The translations under genes were made by a program, and so were the position numbers. Shown here in pieces: positions 1 to 6,481 of a DNA stretch of 17,328 nucleotides. Origin of the DNA: Verrucomicrobiaceae bacterium. GTDB taxonomy: Bacteria; Verrucomicrobiota; Verrucomicrobiia; Verrucomicrobiales; Verrucomicrobiaceae. The first letter of the stretch is position 1. Every line of letters begins with the position of its first letter. The notes under the pieces are model-generated. The model saw nothing but the letters and a program-made list of their open reading frames with translations. It ran no database searches and had not been told where the DNA came from. Location: positions 1 through 17,328 of the forward strand of contig CANHTV010000025.1 in assembly GCA_947463285.1 (NCBI GenBank), read 5' to 3'.

Positions 1-2985
1 CGCAGGCAGGCCGCTGATCTTAAATTGGGTTGGGCTGTTTCTGGCGGTGACCTGCCATTCATAGCGCTGGCCCACCATGGCTCGGGGGAGATTGAGATCA
101 TTCATCACCGGCTTCAGTCTCACTGTCAGTGTCACCGTTTCACTCGTGACGCTGGTGTCTCCATTGGAGATGACGACGCTGTATTCGCCGATGTTGGCCT
201 CAGCCACACCGCCGAGAGTGAGTTGGGCTTTGGTGGCCCCACCGATGTTAGTGCTGCCATGTTTCCACTGAAAAGACAGGTTTGAACCTGTGGCGATGGC
301 GCTCAGGGTGACGTTGTCGCCTTCATCGGCGGTGATGGAAGCAGGCTGTCTTGTAATGATTGGCGGCGGCACTACGCTTAGCCGTGCTTCGTTGCTGGGG
401 ATGTTGCCGTAGGTATTGGAAACCACCACGCGATACAGACCTGCATCCGCCAGCGCTGCGGCTGCAATGCGGTAAACAGGAGAATTGGTGCCGACGTTGC
501 TACTGCCGAGCTTCCACTGATAACTCAGATCGGTTCCCTCTGCTTCGACTCTGAGTTCGGCCGCGGCACCAGGAGCCACGGCGAGATTCTGTGGATGCGT
601 GATGATCTGGGGCGGTCCGTTGATGATGCCCGGCTCTGGATCATCGCCGTTTAGCACGGTGTCTTCATCCTCATCAATGCTGAGCCGGTTACCGGCATCA
701 CGCAGCACTCCCATGAAAGTGATGGCGTCATCACTTGTTAGGTTGGCCAGGAGTACCGAGCGCGTAACGGTTCCAGCGGCCTGGGTCTCCTGCCTGTAGC
801 TGGTGCCGTTCCAAAGCAGAGCCTTGTTCACGCCGCCGATCTTGCCTCGCACGATCAGATCACAATCACCCGCGTTGGCTCTGGCTTCGAGGATGCCGAG
901 ATCAGACAGCAGTGCTGTTTCGCTGCGATTCGCCACACGTACCGTGCGGCTGTAGCCCACCGTCGGTGCCGTGCCGGTGTCAAAGCAGTGGATGAAGGCG
1001 CTAATATCAGCCAGTTCTTGTGAGGTGGTGAGATTGTCGAGTACATAAGGATGCACTGTCGGCAGGCTGGCATTGCCGCCAGTGCCATCGTGCAATAAGC
1101 CAAAGCCACTCAGAGAGGTGCTGCTGTTACGCGAATCGAATAACAGCCGCTGATAACTCGTACGCAGAGGTGGGTTTTTAACGGGTTGGCTCAGGCCCGC
1201 CTCCTGCGGCAGGTCGATGTTATGATCCGTGCCCTCCAGGCCCGCATGGCAGGTCGTGCAGTGGGATTTGTTATGGTCGATGAAAATCGTGCGCCCAGTG
1301 ACGGCGTTGCCGCCCTTAAAGCTGGTGGGCAGGCTGCGATCCAGATTGCGGTTGGGATTGGAATGATGAACCAACGATTTCAAATAATCGGCCAGATTAT
1401 CCATGTCGCTGGCCTCGATTTCAGCACCTCCCATCAGCTTGTCGAAGGTGGGGTTGAAGCTTTGCAGTGTCGGTTTATCGCCACGCCAGTGAAAGGGGGC
1501 ACCATTCTGCATGCCACGCAGGGTTTGTGTGACCATGGGGCCTTTCATTGGATGCATGACGCGGGGCCGGGGGGTGGTGTCGTGGACGCTGAGATTTGCA
1601 CCCAGGACGGTCAGCATGTCTCCGCCTGGATCACCCAGATCCCATGCCAAGCCATCGCGATCTGCATCCATGTGGCAGGTGCCGCAGGAAACGGTGCCGT
1701 TGCCGGAAAGACGGGCATCGAAGAGGTAACCGCGGCCTTCTCGAATGTTTGCTGGCATGGGATCATAGTCACTGAGTGCCATTTCGGAACTAACCTGAAG
1801 CGTGGTGGTGTCGATGACGCTGAGAGTGCTGGAAATTTTGTTCAGGGAGTAAAGTTTTCCACGAGCTTCATCCAGCACGAGTCCACGTGGTCCACGCATG
1901 GCTGAGGCATTCGTGTCTTCCCCGATTCGAAGATCCACACGAGCTCTGATCTCACCCGTGCTGGCATCAATCATGGCTAAGCGATCCGAGGCAAAGGCGG
2001 CCACCCAGGCCGTGCTGCCCGTGCTGGTGAACACCACGCTGGTCGGTTGTGCCAAGGCACTGGCTTGGGCACCGGGATTGGGTTGTTGGCTGTAATTCAT
2101 GCCGGGATTCAGGTCTAGAATCGTCACGCCGCCGCTGGTGATTACCGAAAGACGATTGTCGGCGAAATGACCTCGCAGGTTTGGCTCGAAGGGGATGAGG
2201 TTCAGCGCTTCGGTGTTGCTCACCCAGACTTCATCACTGCCAGGCCGCACCGCGAGGTCGAAGAGGTTCGTTCCCAGATCGCTGATGTAGCGCAGGATGC
2301 TGTTGGTGCCAGTGTCGATCTCCACGACATCATGATCCAAAATGGTGCGGCTGACTCTGGAGTCATTCGCTGGAACAATCAGCGCCGTTTTAGGTGGATT
2401 TGGCAGCGCAGAGTTGGTCGGTGGCGGCTGATTTGGAGCGAGTTCCTTTTTCAGGATCGTCGTCCGGTTTCCTGAAAGTAAAAAGGCGGCGTAAAGTCTT
2501 GTGCCATCCGCATTTGCTGCCAGTGCGTGAGGGTAGATGCCGTTCACCGTCAGTGTCGTCAGGGCCGCTCTCGTGCTGGCATCGAAAACGCGGATCTGTC
2601 CGGCTCTGGCACAGGCAACGTAGGCCTTGCCTGCGGCAAAAACAACATCTGTAGGTTCATCACCGACCTTGAGTGTCTCGACCACGACTCCCGCACTCAG
2701 GCTGATGATGGAGACGCTGTCACTGACCTCATTGACGACCCAGATCTCGTCGTTGGTGCGTGCGTTCACTGTTACAGGTTCCAGTCCCACTGGGATCTGC
2801 ATGGACTTTATCGGTGTGCCCGAGCTAAGGTCAAAGATTGTCACCTTTGCGTTCGAGGTGTCCGTAGCAATCAGCCTTGTCCCATCCGGCGTGATCGACA
2901 AGGGATGAACCTGACGGCCTTCGAAGTGCTCGTAGGCCGCCGAGGCGGCGCTGGCCATCAGCAAAAGTAGAATTAATGCACGCAT
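1..2985 (-). CDS. Giant secreted YVTN beta-propeller / MauG-like di-haem cytochrome c / Ig-like protein (3' end off the window)
   Basis: The frame is open from an ATG at 2985 to the window edge (995 codons, no stop), so the C-terminus is missing. Residues 1-17 form a signal peptide (MRALILLLLMASAASAA). Residues ~20-400 carry repeated YVTN-type propeller blades (e.g. IWVVNEVSDSVSIISL, KAYVACARAGQIRVFD). Residues ~405-660 resemble the bacterial cytochrome c peroxidase/MauG fold: LFDARLSGNGTVSCGTCH with haem motif CGTCH at 434-438, and CTTCH at 576-580, 142 residues apart, close to the usual spacing in that family. LRGMQNGAPFHWRGD and a FNPTFDKLMGG segment lie between them. An acidic DEDEDTVLNGDD linker leads to two Ig-like domains (~790-870 and ~872-955, each with an SYQWK/SFQWK strand and a late LYRVVVSN/EYSVVISN strand) and the start of a third. 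It is the last visible gene of a four-gene cluster, 6 bases after the HMA gene. A role as an envelope redox enzyme is inferred; the substrate is unknown. Confidence 0.85.
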   Translation of the reverse strand, partial: MRALILLLLMASAASAAYEHFEGRQVHPLSITPDGTRLIATDTSNAKVTIFDLSSGTPIKSMQIPVGLEPVTVNARTNDEIWVVNEVSDSVSIISLSAGVVVETLKVGDEPTDVVFAAGKAYVACARAGQIRVFDASTRAALTTLTVNGIYPHALAANADGTRLYAAFLLSGNRTTILKKELAPNQPPPTNSALPNPPKTALIVPANDSRVSRTILDHDVVEIDTGTNSILRYISDLGTNLFDLAVRPGSDEVWVSNTEALNLIPFEPNLRGHFADNRLSVITSGGVTILDLNPGMNYSQQPNPGAQASALAQPTSVVFTSTGSTAWVAAFASDRLAMIDASTGEIRARVDLRIGEDTNASAMRGPRGLVLDEARGKLYSLNKISSTLSVIDTTTLQVSSEMALSDYDPMPANIREGRGYLFDARLSGNGTVSCGTCHMDADRDGLAWDLGDPGGDMLTVLGANLSVHDTTPRPRVMHPMKGPMVTQTLRGMQNGAPFHWRGDKPTLQSFNPTFDKLMGGAEIEASDMDNLADYLKSLVHHSNPNRNLDRSLPTSFKGGNAVTGRTIFIDHNKSHCTTCHAGLEGTDHNIDLPQEAGLSQPVKNPPLRTSYQRLLFDSRNSSTSLSGFGLLHDGTGGNASLPTVHPYVLDNLTTSQELADISAFIHCFDTGTAPTVGYSRTVRVANRSETALLSDLGILEARANAGDCDLIVRGKIGGVNKALLWNGTSYRQETQAAGTVTRSVLLANLTSDDAITFMGVLRDAGNRLSIDEDEDTVLNGDDPEPGIINGPPQIITHPQNLAVAPGAAAELRVEAEGTDLSYQWKLGSSNVGTNSPVYRIAAAALADAGLYRVVVSNTYGNIPSNEARLSVVPPPIITRQPASITADEGDNVTLSAIATGSNLSFQWKHGSTNIGGATKAQLTLGGVAEANIGEYSVVISNGDTSVTSETVTLTVRLKPVMNDLNLPRAMVGQRYEWQVTARNSPTQFKISGLPA

Positions 2986-2991
2986 GGAGGA

Positions 2992-3309
2992 TCAGGGAGT
3001 GATGGGTTTCAGCGACTGGATGTGAAATATCTTGGCTTTTTCACCCAAGGCCTTGATGGCCATTTCCTGGGTCATTGGTTGGTCGGATTGGCTGGTGATG
3101 AACAGCTTCGGCAGTCCGTTTTTAGGTGCCGTGGTGATCTTCACAGATTGCACGCCGTCGATGGTCATCAGGGCAGCTTTAACATGGCTGGAGCAGGCAC
3201 TGCAAAAGATGCCCGCGACTTCGCCTTCATATTTTTTGGTCTTGGGTTCAGCCGCTTGAAGTTGCAGTCCTAGGGAAAGGGTGGTGATTAAAAATACCAG
3301 GGTTTTCAT
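2992..3309 (-). CDS. Secreted heavy-metal-associated (HMA) domain protein, CSAC motif
   Basis: A small protein (105 aa from the ATG at 3309) with a signal peptide (MKTLVFLITTLSLGLQLQAAE) followed by an HMA-like beta-alpha-beta fold: KKYEGEVAGIFCSACSSHVKAAL, then a DGVQSVKI strand. The metal-site cysteines are C36 and C39 (CSAC), in the place of the CxxC of copper chaperones and MerP-type proteins. An ATG six bases earlier (3315) overlaps the TAA of the SCO gene as TAATG and would add Met-Pro; 3309 is preferred because it is preceded by CCC like most starts here and begins a clean signal peptide. The frame stays open further upstream to 3366, but that part only overlaps the SCO gene. Position between a SCO protein and a haem protein suggests periplasmic copper binding or transfer, which is inference. 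Confidence 0.8.
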   Translation of the reverse strand: MKTLVFLITTLSLGLQLQAAEPKTKKYEGEVAGIFCSACSSHVKAALMTIDGVQSVKITTAPKNGLPKLFITSQSDQPMTQEMAIKALGEKAKIFHIQSLKPITP

Positions 3310-3314
3310 GGGCA

Positions 3315-4004
3315 TTAGTGGCTGGTTTTTAAGAGGCGATGGACGTCCTGATGCAGCCGCTCGCACATCAGTGTGGCGATCTCGGTCTGCGGATGGAAGA
3401 CGCTGTAGTAGGCGCGCACACGGCCTTCCTGGTCGATGAGCGCGATGCGCAGATCGTGCTCATATTCGTCGTCGGGCGTGATGCGCTCATCCTCGGGGAT
3501 GGGAATGGCTTGGGTCATGCCGACTTCCTTGGTCATGTAGTCCCAGAGCTTCTGACGCTCGCCCGTGATGAACCACCAGGCGGATTTCTCCGTGGCACCA
3601 ACAGCTTCCGCGTAGGCTTTTAGCAGCGCGGTGTTGTCACGCTCAGGCTGGATGGCGACGGAAAGTAGATGCAGCTCAGGATTACTGCTGAACTCCTGGT
3701 TTAATTTCTGCATCTGCGCTGTCACGGCAGCACAACCGTGAGGGCAGAGGGTGTAGAGGTAAGCCGCCACGACCACCTTCCCGCGCAGCTCGGAAAGCCG
3801 CACCTTGGCACCACTGCGCTCAGTCGCCTCCAGGTCACCTTTGATGGTGGCGAGCACGGGCAGGGGATTGGCAGGCAGGGATTGATCCAAAAGCTTTCCA
3901 GAGAACAAGCTCAGGCCTACGACAGCGGCGATGACCGTCACCGTGATAAGCCAAAAGCGAACCGGGCTAAATGCTTGGGAAGATGGTTGGTGGGGTTCTG
4001 TCAT
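3315..4004 (-). CDS. SCO1/SenC family copper/thiol redox protein
   Basis: 229 aa. One N-terminal membrane anchor (about 17-36, FWLITVTVIAAVVGLSLFSG) precedes a thioredoxin-like domain facing the periplasm. The SCO copper site is visible: C87 and C91 in LYTLCPHGCAAV (CxxxC), and a downstream histidine, H183 in EYEHDLRIALID, where the family has its third copper ligand. Strand VRLSELRGKVVVAAYLY matches the SCO/peroxiredoxin-like entry into the active site. Family members deliver copper to cytochrome oxidase CuA or act as thiol reductants for copper proteins. No oxidase gene lies in this window, so the client may be another copper or haem protein of the cluster. The start is 7 bases after the cytochrome c stop and the stop overlaps a possible start of the HMA gene, which indicates co-transcription. 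Confidence 0.9.
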   Translation of the reverse strand: MTEPHQPSSQAFSPVRFWLITVTVIAAVVGLSLFSGKLLDQSLPANPLPVLATIKGDLEATERSGAKVRLSELRGKVVVAAYLYTLCPHGCAAVTAQMQKLNQEFSSNPELHLLSVAIQPERDNTALLKAYAEAVGATEKSAWWFITGERQKLWDYMTKEVGMTQAIPIPEDERITPDDEYEHDLRIALIDQEGRVRAYYSVFHPQTEIATLMCERLHQDVHRLLKTSH

Positions 4005-4011
4005 GAAGGAT

Positions 4012-4488
4012 TCAGTTGATGGGGAACTTTTCGAGTTCCGCCTGGGTCCACATCGCGGTGCGGGCCTTTTCGGCTTCGCGGATGGTTTTCACCTGATCGG
4101 GGGTGACGACGCTGGCTTTGTTCCCGAAGGAGTTGCGCACGTAGGTCAGCACCGAGGCGATGTGCTCATCATTCAGGGCCGCGCCTTGTGGCGGCATGAT
4201 CGGAGCAGGCGTCGTGAAGGGCTGACCATTGAGCGTGATGGGGCCGGTCAATCCCTGCAAAACCATGCGGATCAGTCGGTCAGGTTTGGGTGCTGAGGCC
4301 CAGTCAGAAGCCGCAAGCGAGGGAAACATGCCTGGCAGACCTTGGCCGGTGGGCTGATGGCAAGCAAAGCAGACCTGCATATAAACCTGAGAGCCTTTGG
4401 TCATGATTTCAGCAGGCGGCGTGTCCTGGGCTGAAAGAAGGGTGGAGGCGTAGGCCAAGACGACCGCGATAAGAGAAAAACGAGACAT
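4012..4488 (-). CDS. Secreted monohaem class I cytochrome c
   Basis: 158 aa with a signal peptide (MSRFSLIAVVLAYASTLLSAQ). The haem-attachment motif is CFACH at 40-44 inside GSQVYMQVCFACHQPTGQG, followed by GLPGMFPSLAASDW, typical of small class I cytochromes. M98 in PAPIMPPQG is the probable sixth haem ligand, and NDEHIASVLTYVRNSFGN is the closing C-terminal helix. A charged tail of about 30 residues follows the fold. The general form resembles cytochrome domains that pass electrons to copper or haem enzymes. As first gene of the cluster it is the obvious candidate electron partner of the SCO protein or of the di-haem giant protein; this is inferred from position only. No Shine-Dalgarno is seen: the ATG follows a C/T-rich run. 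Confidence 0.9.
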   Translation of the reverse strand: MSRFSLIAVVLAYASTLLSAQDTPPAEIMTKGSQVYMQVCFACHQPTGQGLPGMFPSLAASDWASAPKPDRLIRMVLQGLTGPITLNGQPFTTPAPIMPPQGAALNDEHIASVLTYVRNSFGNKASVVTPDQVKTIREAEKARTAMWTQAELEKFPIN

Positions 4489-4544
4489 AAAAATGAGGGG
4501 GAATTTTTTTCAAAGATGAGGCGACGAGGGACCACGGAGATTAG

Positions 4545-4560
4545 TCATTCGGTCATTCGG
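4545..4560. repeat. Tandem 8-bp repeat (TCATTCGG x2)
   Basis: Two exact adjacent copies of TCATTCGG (4545-4552, 4553-4560), followed by a degenerate continuation AATTCATCATTC. It sits 57 bases upstream of the cytochrome c start, in the promoter-side intergenic region. It may be a decayed microsatellite-like tract or a direct-repeat operator; nothing in the sequence decides between these. Confidence 0.6.
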
Positions 4561-4584
4561 AATTCATCATTCCCAAATGTCGCA

Positions 4585-4608
4585 CCCATCCAGATACAGC
4601 TGGATGGG
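4585..4608. repeat. Perfect 9-bp inverted repeat (hairpin)
   Basis: CCCATCCAG (4585-4593) pairs perfectly with CTGGATGGG (4600-4608) around a 6-base loop ATACAG. No T-run follows on either strand, so it is not a standard intrinsic terminator. It lies about 100 bases upstream of the cytochrome c start and beside a second, longer hairpin. Confidence 0.7.
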
Positions 4609-4612
4609 AGCG

Positions 4613-4662
4613 CCCGGCAAAGAGGGCAGCCACTAGCTGGAAGCGCCCTCCCGATTGCCGGG
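4613..4662. repeat. Nested two-stage inverted repeat (extended hairpin)
   Basis: Outer arms CCCGGCAA (4613-4620) and TTGCCGGG (4655-4662) are perfectly complementary; inner arms GAGGGC (4622-4627) and GCCCTC (4645-4650) are also perfectly complementary, separated from the outer stem by a 1-base and a 4-base bulge. A CCA/TGG pair can form in the apical loop. There is no U-tract. This looks like a structured RNA element or a mobile palindromic (REP-like) repeat rather than a terminator. Confidence 0.65.
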
Positions 4663-4756
4663 AAAGGCGTGGTTTGTCAGAAATATTGTCGATCAACTCT
4701 CAGAAGAGCTACGAAACTGCTGGGCGTTTGCATTTGCAGTACCAAGAAAGCAGTGC

Positions 4757-4853
4757 GGGCGTTCATGCCTGCTTCGATTAGCTTTGGATCAACGCTTCTG
4801 ACAAATCAGCAGCTTTGCTGCGGAGGTGGCGTCACGGGGCGTTCGTGCCTGCT
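4757..4853. repeat. Imperfect 17-bp direct repeat pair
   Basis: GGGCGTTCATGCCTGCT (4757-4773) and GGGCGTTCGTGCCTGCT (4837-4853) match at 16 of 17 positions, 80 bases apart. The second copy lies inside the 3' end of the CPLC-protein gene and encodes its SRHERP residues; the first lies just outside the gene. A shorter match (GGGCGTT) is at 4722-4728. Confidence 0.6.
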
Positions 4854-5228
4854 ATCGGCAGTGATGGATGTCGTGATCCAGACCTGAGCAGGAAACTTGG
4901 CGAAAACAAAACGGGGAATTTCGGCGAAGACGAGCGTTAGCTTCACCTCCTTGACCTTGGTCGGGGCAGACTTGTCATCGGAAGACTGATTCTCGGTTTC
5001 CTTGCCCTGCTCGACCATTTTACAAAGCGGGCAGGGATGCTCGCCATCGAAGGTTTCACTCAGGCCCTGGCTCAGGGAGCCCGTTTCCATCGAATAAGTC
5101 ACCGCCATGCCGACCCAGGCCGCTGACTGCAAAGCCACCCAATGCAGCCCAATGGAAAGGCACAACGCCAACACCACCAAGCCACGCATGAGGCGCTTGG
5201 TCAGGTGATGGATTTGAGGTTGAGTCAT
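4806..5228 (-). CDS. Small membrane-anchored protein with CPLC motif, function unknown
   Basis: 140 aa from the ATG at 5228 (a TTG two codons earlier is the only longer start). A basic N-terminus is followed by a hydrophobic segment at about 15-45 (signal anchor or signal peptide), then a soluble part with GEHPCPLCKMVEQGK (C66, C69), a polar Ser/Asp/Lys-rich stretch, and a hydrophobic strand-like region 95-120. The CPLC pair could bind a metal or be redox-active; this is a guess from the motif. I do not recognise a named family with certainty (something in the style of DUF2946 is possible). The last residues (SRHERP..., PPPQQSC) fall on a short repeat and a GCAGC/GCTGC hairpin, so the C-terminus may be a late addition. 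It follows the two-TM gene by 27 bases and probably belongs to the same operon. Confidence 0.65.
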   Translation of the reverse strand: MTQPQIHHLTKRLMRGLVVLALCLSIGLHWVALQSAAWVGMAVTYSMETGSLSQGLSETFDGEHPCPLCKMVEQGKETENQSSDDKSAPTKVKEVKLTLVFAEIPRFVFAKFPAQVWITTSITADSRHERPVTPPPQQSC

Positions 5229-5255
5229 GAACAACTGTAAAGGTGCTTGATGATG

Positions 5256-5582
5256 TTACTCGGCTCCTGAAGTTTCGCACGTGGAAGTTTCTGTGGCGGT
5301 AGTTTTTTGCGAAGTAGGAACTTCCATTTCCACCCAGTCGGGGCCGTTTTTATCACGGCGCCATTGGTTGTAGGTGAGCACTGCGATGAGGCCGAAGATG
5401 GCAATGCTCGTTTCTAAAATGAAGGGCGATGCCAGGGTTCCTGCGATGGTAAAAAAGGATTTTGCCAGGATTTCCTTGGCTTCATCACTGCTCTGCCATG
5501 CGTAGCTGACGCCTCCGATAAACAGCAGGCCGACAATCAGGGGCGTCAACCACCAGCGGTTAGGAGTTTCGGGCTCTGTCAT
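5256..5582 (-). CDS. Small two-TM membrane protein, function unknown
   Basis: 108 aa from the ATG at 5582 (MTEPETPNRWW); a GTG at 5597 overlapping the stop of the RodZ-like gene would add five residues. Two hydrophobic helices are visible, about 12-29 (TPLIVGLLFIGGVSYAW) and about 50-70 (PFILETSIAIFGLIAVLTY). A short charged loop (SSDEAKEILAKS) lies between them, and a hydrophilic Thr/Ser/Glu-rich tail follows. No catalytic motif is seen. The gene starts 11 bases after the RodZ-like stop, so the two are almost certainly co-transcribed. The product may form or support an inner-membrane complex with the RodZ-like protein, but this rests on position only. Confidence 0.65.
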   Translation of the reverse strand: MTEPETPNRWWLTPLIVGLLFIGGVSYAWQSSDEAKEILAKSFFTIAGTLASPFILETSIAIFGLIAVLTYNQWRRDKNGPDWVEMEVPTSQKTTATETSTCETSGAE

Positions 5583-5593
5583 GGCTTGAGTGA

Positions 5594-6247
5594 TCACTGA
5601 GGTAAAACGTCTGAGCGTTCCTTTTTGGTGCTCAATGCATGCAGTTCCTGCTCGGTTAGAGGCAGGGCTTTGAGGACCTGGGTGGCGGGTTTTGCAGGCG
5701 TGTTGATCTGGGCGTTGGTGACGATCTTCACAGCTTGAGAGAGCGCTTTGTCTTCAGATTCTTTAGTTGGAGGTAGGGTCTCTACGCTCTGTGGCGCTGA
5801 CTTTTCCTGCTCCAGTCTTTCCTCAGCGACATACTTGCCCCAGATGCCGGTGCCGACGAGTGCCAGTACGAAGATGAAGATGCCTGCTGGCACTGGGGAT
5901 CTGCGAGAGGTTCTTTTGGCCACTGGCGAGGAAAGTCGCCCGACACGCTCGGCTCGCAACGCCACCCAGGGGCCGTGGTTTTCGGTTAAATACAGGTAGT
6001 CACGAGGCCCACCTAAAACGCCGCCAGGAAGGTCGTTAAGCATGTCTTCAGCGTTGATTTGCAGGAAGTCACTGTAGCGTCGTAAAAAAGCTCGGGCGTA
6101 AGCCATGCTGCCAAACCCGGCGTAGTTGTCCTGCTCTAAAAAGTGCAATCGCTGCACGGGAATTTTGGTGGCGTGGGATACATCGAGCAGACTCAGACCT
6201 CGCTGTTCGCGTGCGGCTTTGAGTTTCTGTCCGAGGGGGGATGCCAT
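5594..6247 (-). CDS. RodZ-like HTH_25 membrane protein
   Basis: 217 aa. Residues 1-70 form a helix-turn-helix of the RodZ type: LKAAREQRGLSLLDVSHATK, then VQRLHFLEQDNYAGF and the family hallmark AYARAFLRRYSDFL. A basic linker (RTSRRSPVP) precedes one transmembrane helix at about 119-137 (VPAGIFIFVLALVGTGIWG). The remaining ~80 residues are a low-complexity, charged and proline-rich periplasmic tail. Canonical RodZ (about 330 aa) has a folded C-terminal beta domain; this protein lacks anything like it. RodZ links MreB to the wall-elongation machinery. Here the cytoplasmic half fits that role, while the short tail makes it a reduced or divergent relative. It leads a probable three-gene operon. 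Confidence 0.8.
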   Translation of the reverse strand: MASPLGQKLKAAREQRGLSLLDVSHATKIPVQRLHFLEQDNYAGFGSMAYARAFLRRYSDFLQINAEDMLNDLPGGVLGGPRDYLYLTENHGPWVALRAERVGRLSSPVAKRTSRRSPVPAGIFIFVLALVGTGIWGKYVAEERLEQEKSAPQSVETLPPTKESEDKALSQAVKIVTNAQINTPAKPATQVLKALPLTEQELHALSTKKERSDVLPQ

Positions 6248-6260
6248 GGGGTGGAGCTGG

Positions 6261-6266
6261 ATTGTA
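6261..6266 (-). promoter_or_regulatory. Possible -10 element for the RodZ-like operon
   Basis: On the minus strand TACAAT (6266-6261) lies 13 bases before the ATG at 6247, which would give a very short leader of about 6-7 bases. No convincing -35 hexamer is present at 16-18 bases upstream, so support is weak. Confidence 0.25.
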
Positions 6267-6339
6267 GCAGGACGATTTTGGCACAGAGACTACAGGATGC
6301 GATGCATTTTTTTAAGCGGCTTCGTGCTGATGAAATAAT

Positions 6340-6386
6340 AGCGCCTTGGTTTGATTATCGAAATTTGTAAATCAATCCCAGGCGCT
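6340..6386. terminator. Imperfect 47-bp dyad, possible bidirectional terminator
   Basis: AGCGCCTTGGTTTGATT (6340-6356) and AATCAATCCCAGGCGCT (6370-6386) pair at 15 of 17 positions around a 13-base A/T-rich loop that itself contains AAATTT. It lies about 95 bases past the methyltransferase stop (minus strand) and about 93 bases before the RodZ-like start. On the minus strand the stem is followed by ATTATTT, a poor U-tract; on the plus strand by GGTTTCTGTTTCT. A terminator for the methyltransferase transcript is the simplest reading; an operator for the downstream gene is the alternative. Confidence 0.45.
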
Positions 6387-6481
6387 GGTTTCTGTTTCTA
6401 GGCATTCACCTCCGCAGCAGCACGGGGCTGTGCCCAGGTTTTCTTGACAACGCGATGCCCATGCTGGCTTACGGCTTTGTG

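Noticed and set aside
1186..1905. 239-codon plus-strand open frame
   Set aside because: Antisense to the di-haem part of the giant protein, whose frame is open for 995 codons with clear domains; the plus-strand text has no family resemblance.
3315..3366. N-terminal extension of the HMA protein to 3366
   Set aside because: The extension overlaps the SCO gene and would bury the signal peptide; the start at 3309 (or 3315) is far more natural.
4516..4887. 123-codon plus-strand frame over the hairpin region
   Set aside because: Runs through palindromes and into the antisense of the CPLC gene; no coding character or family resemblance.
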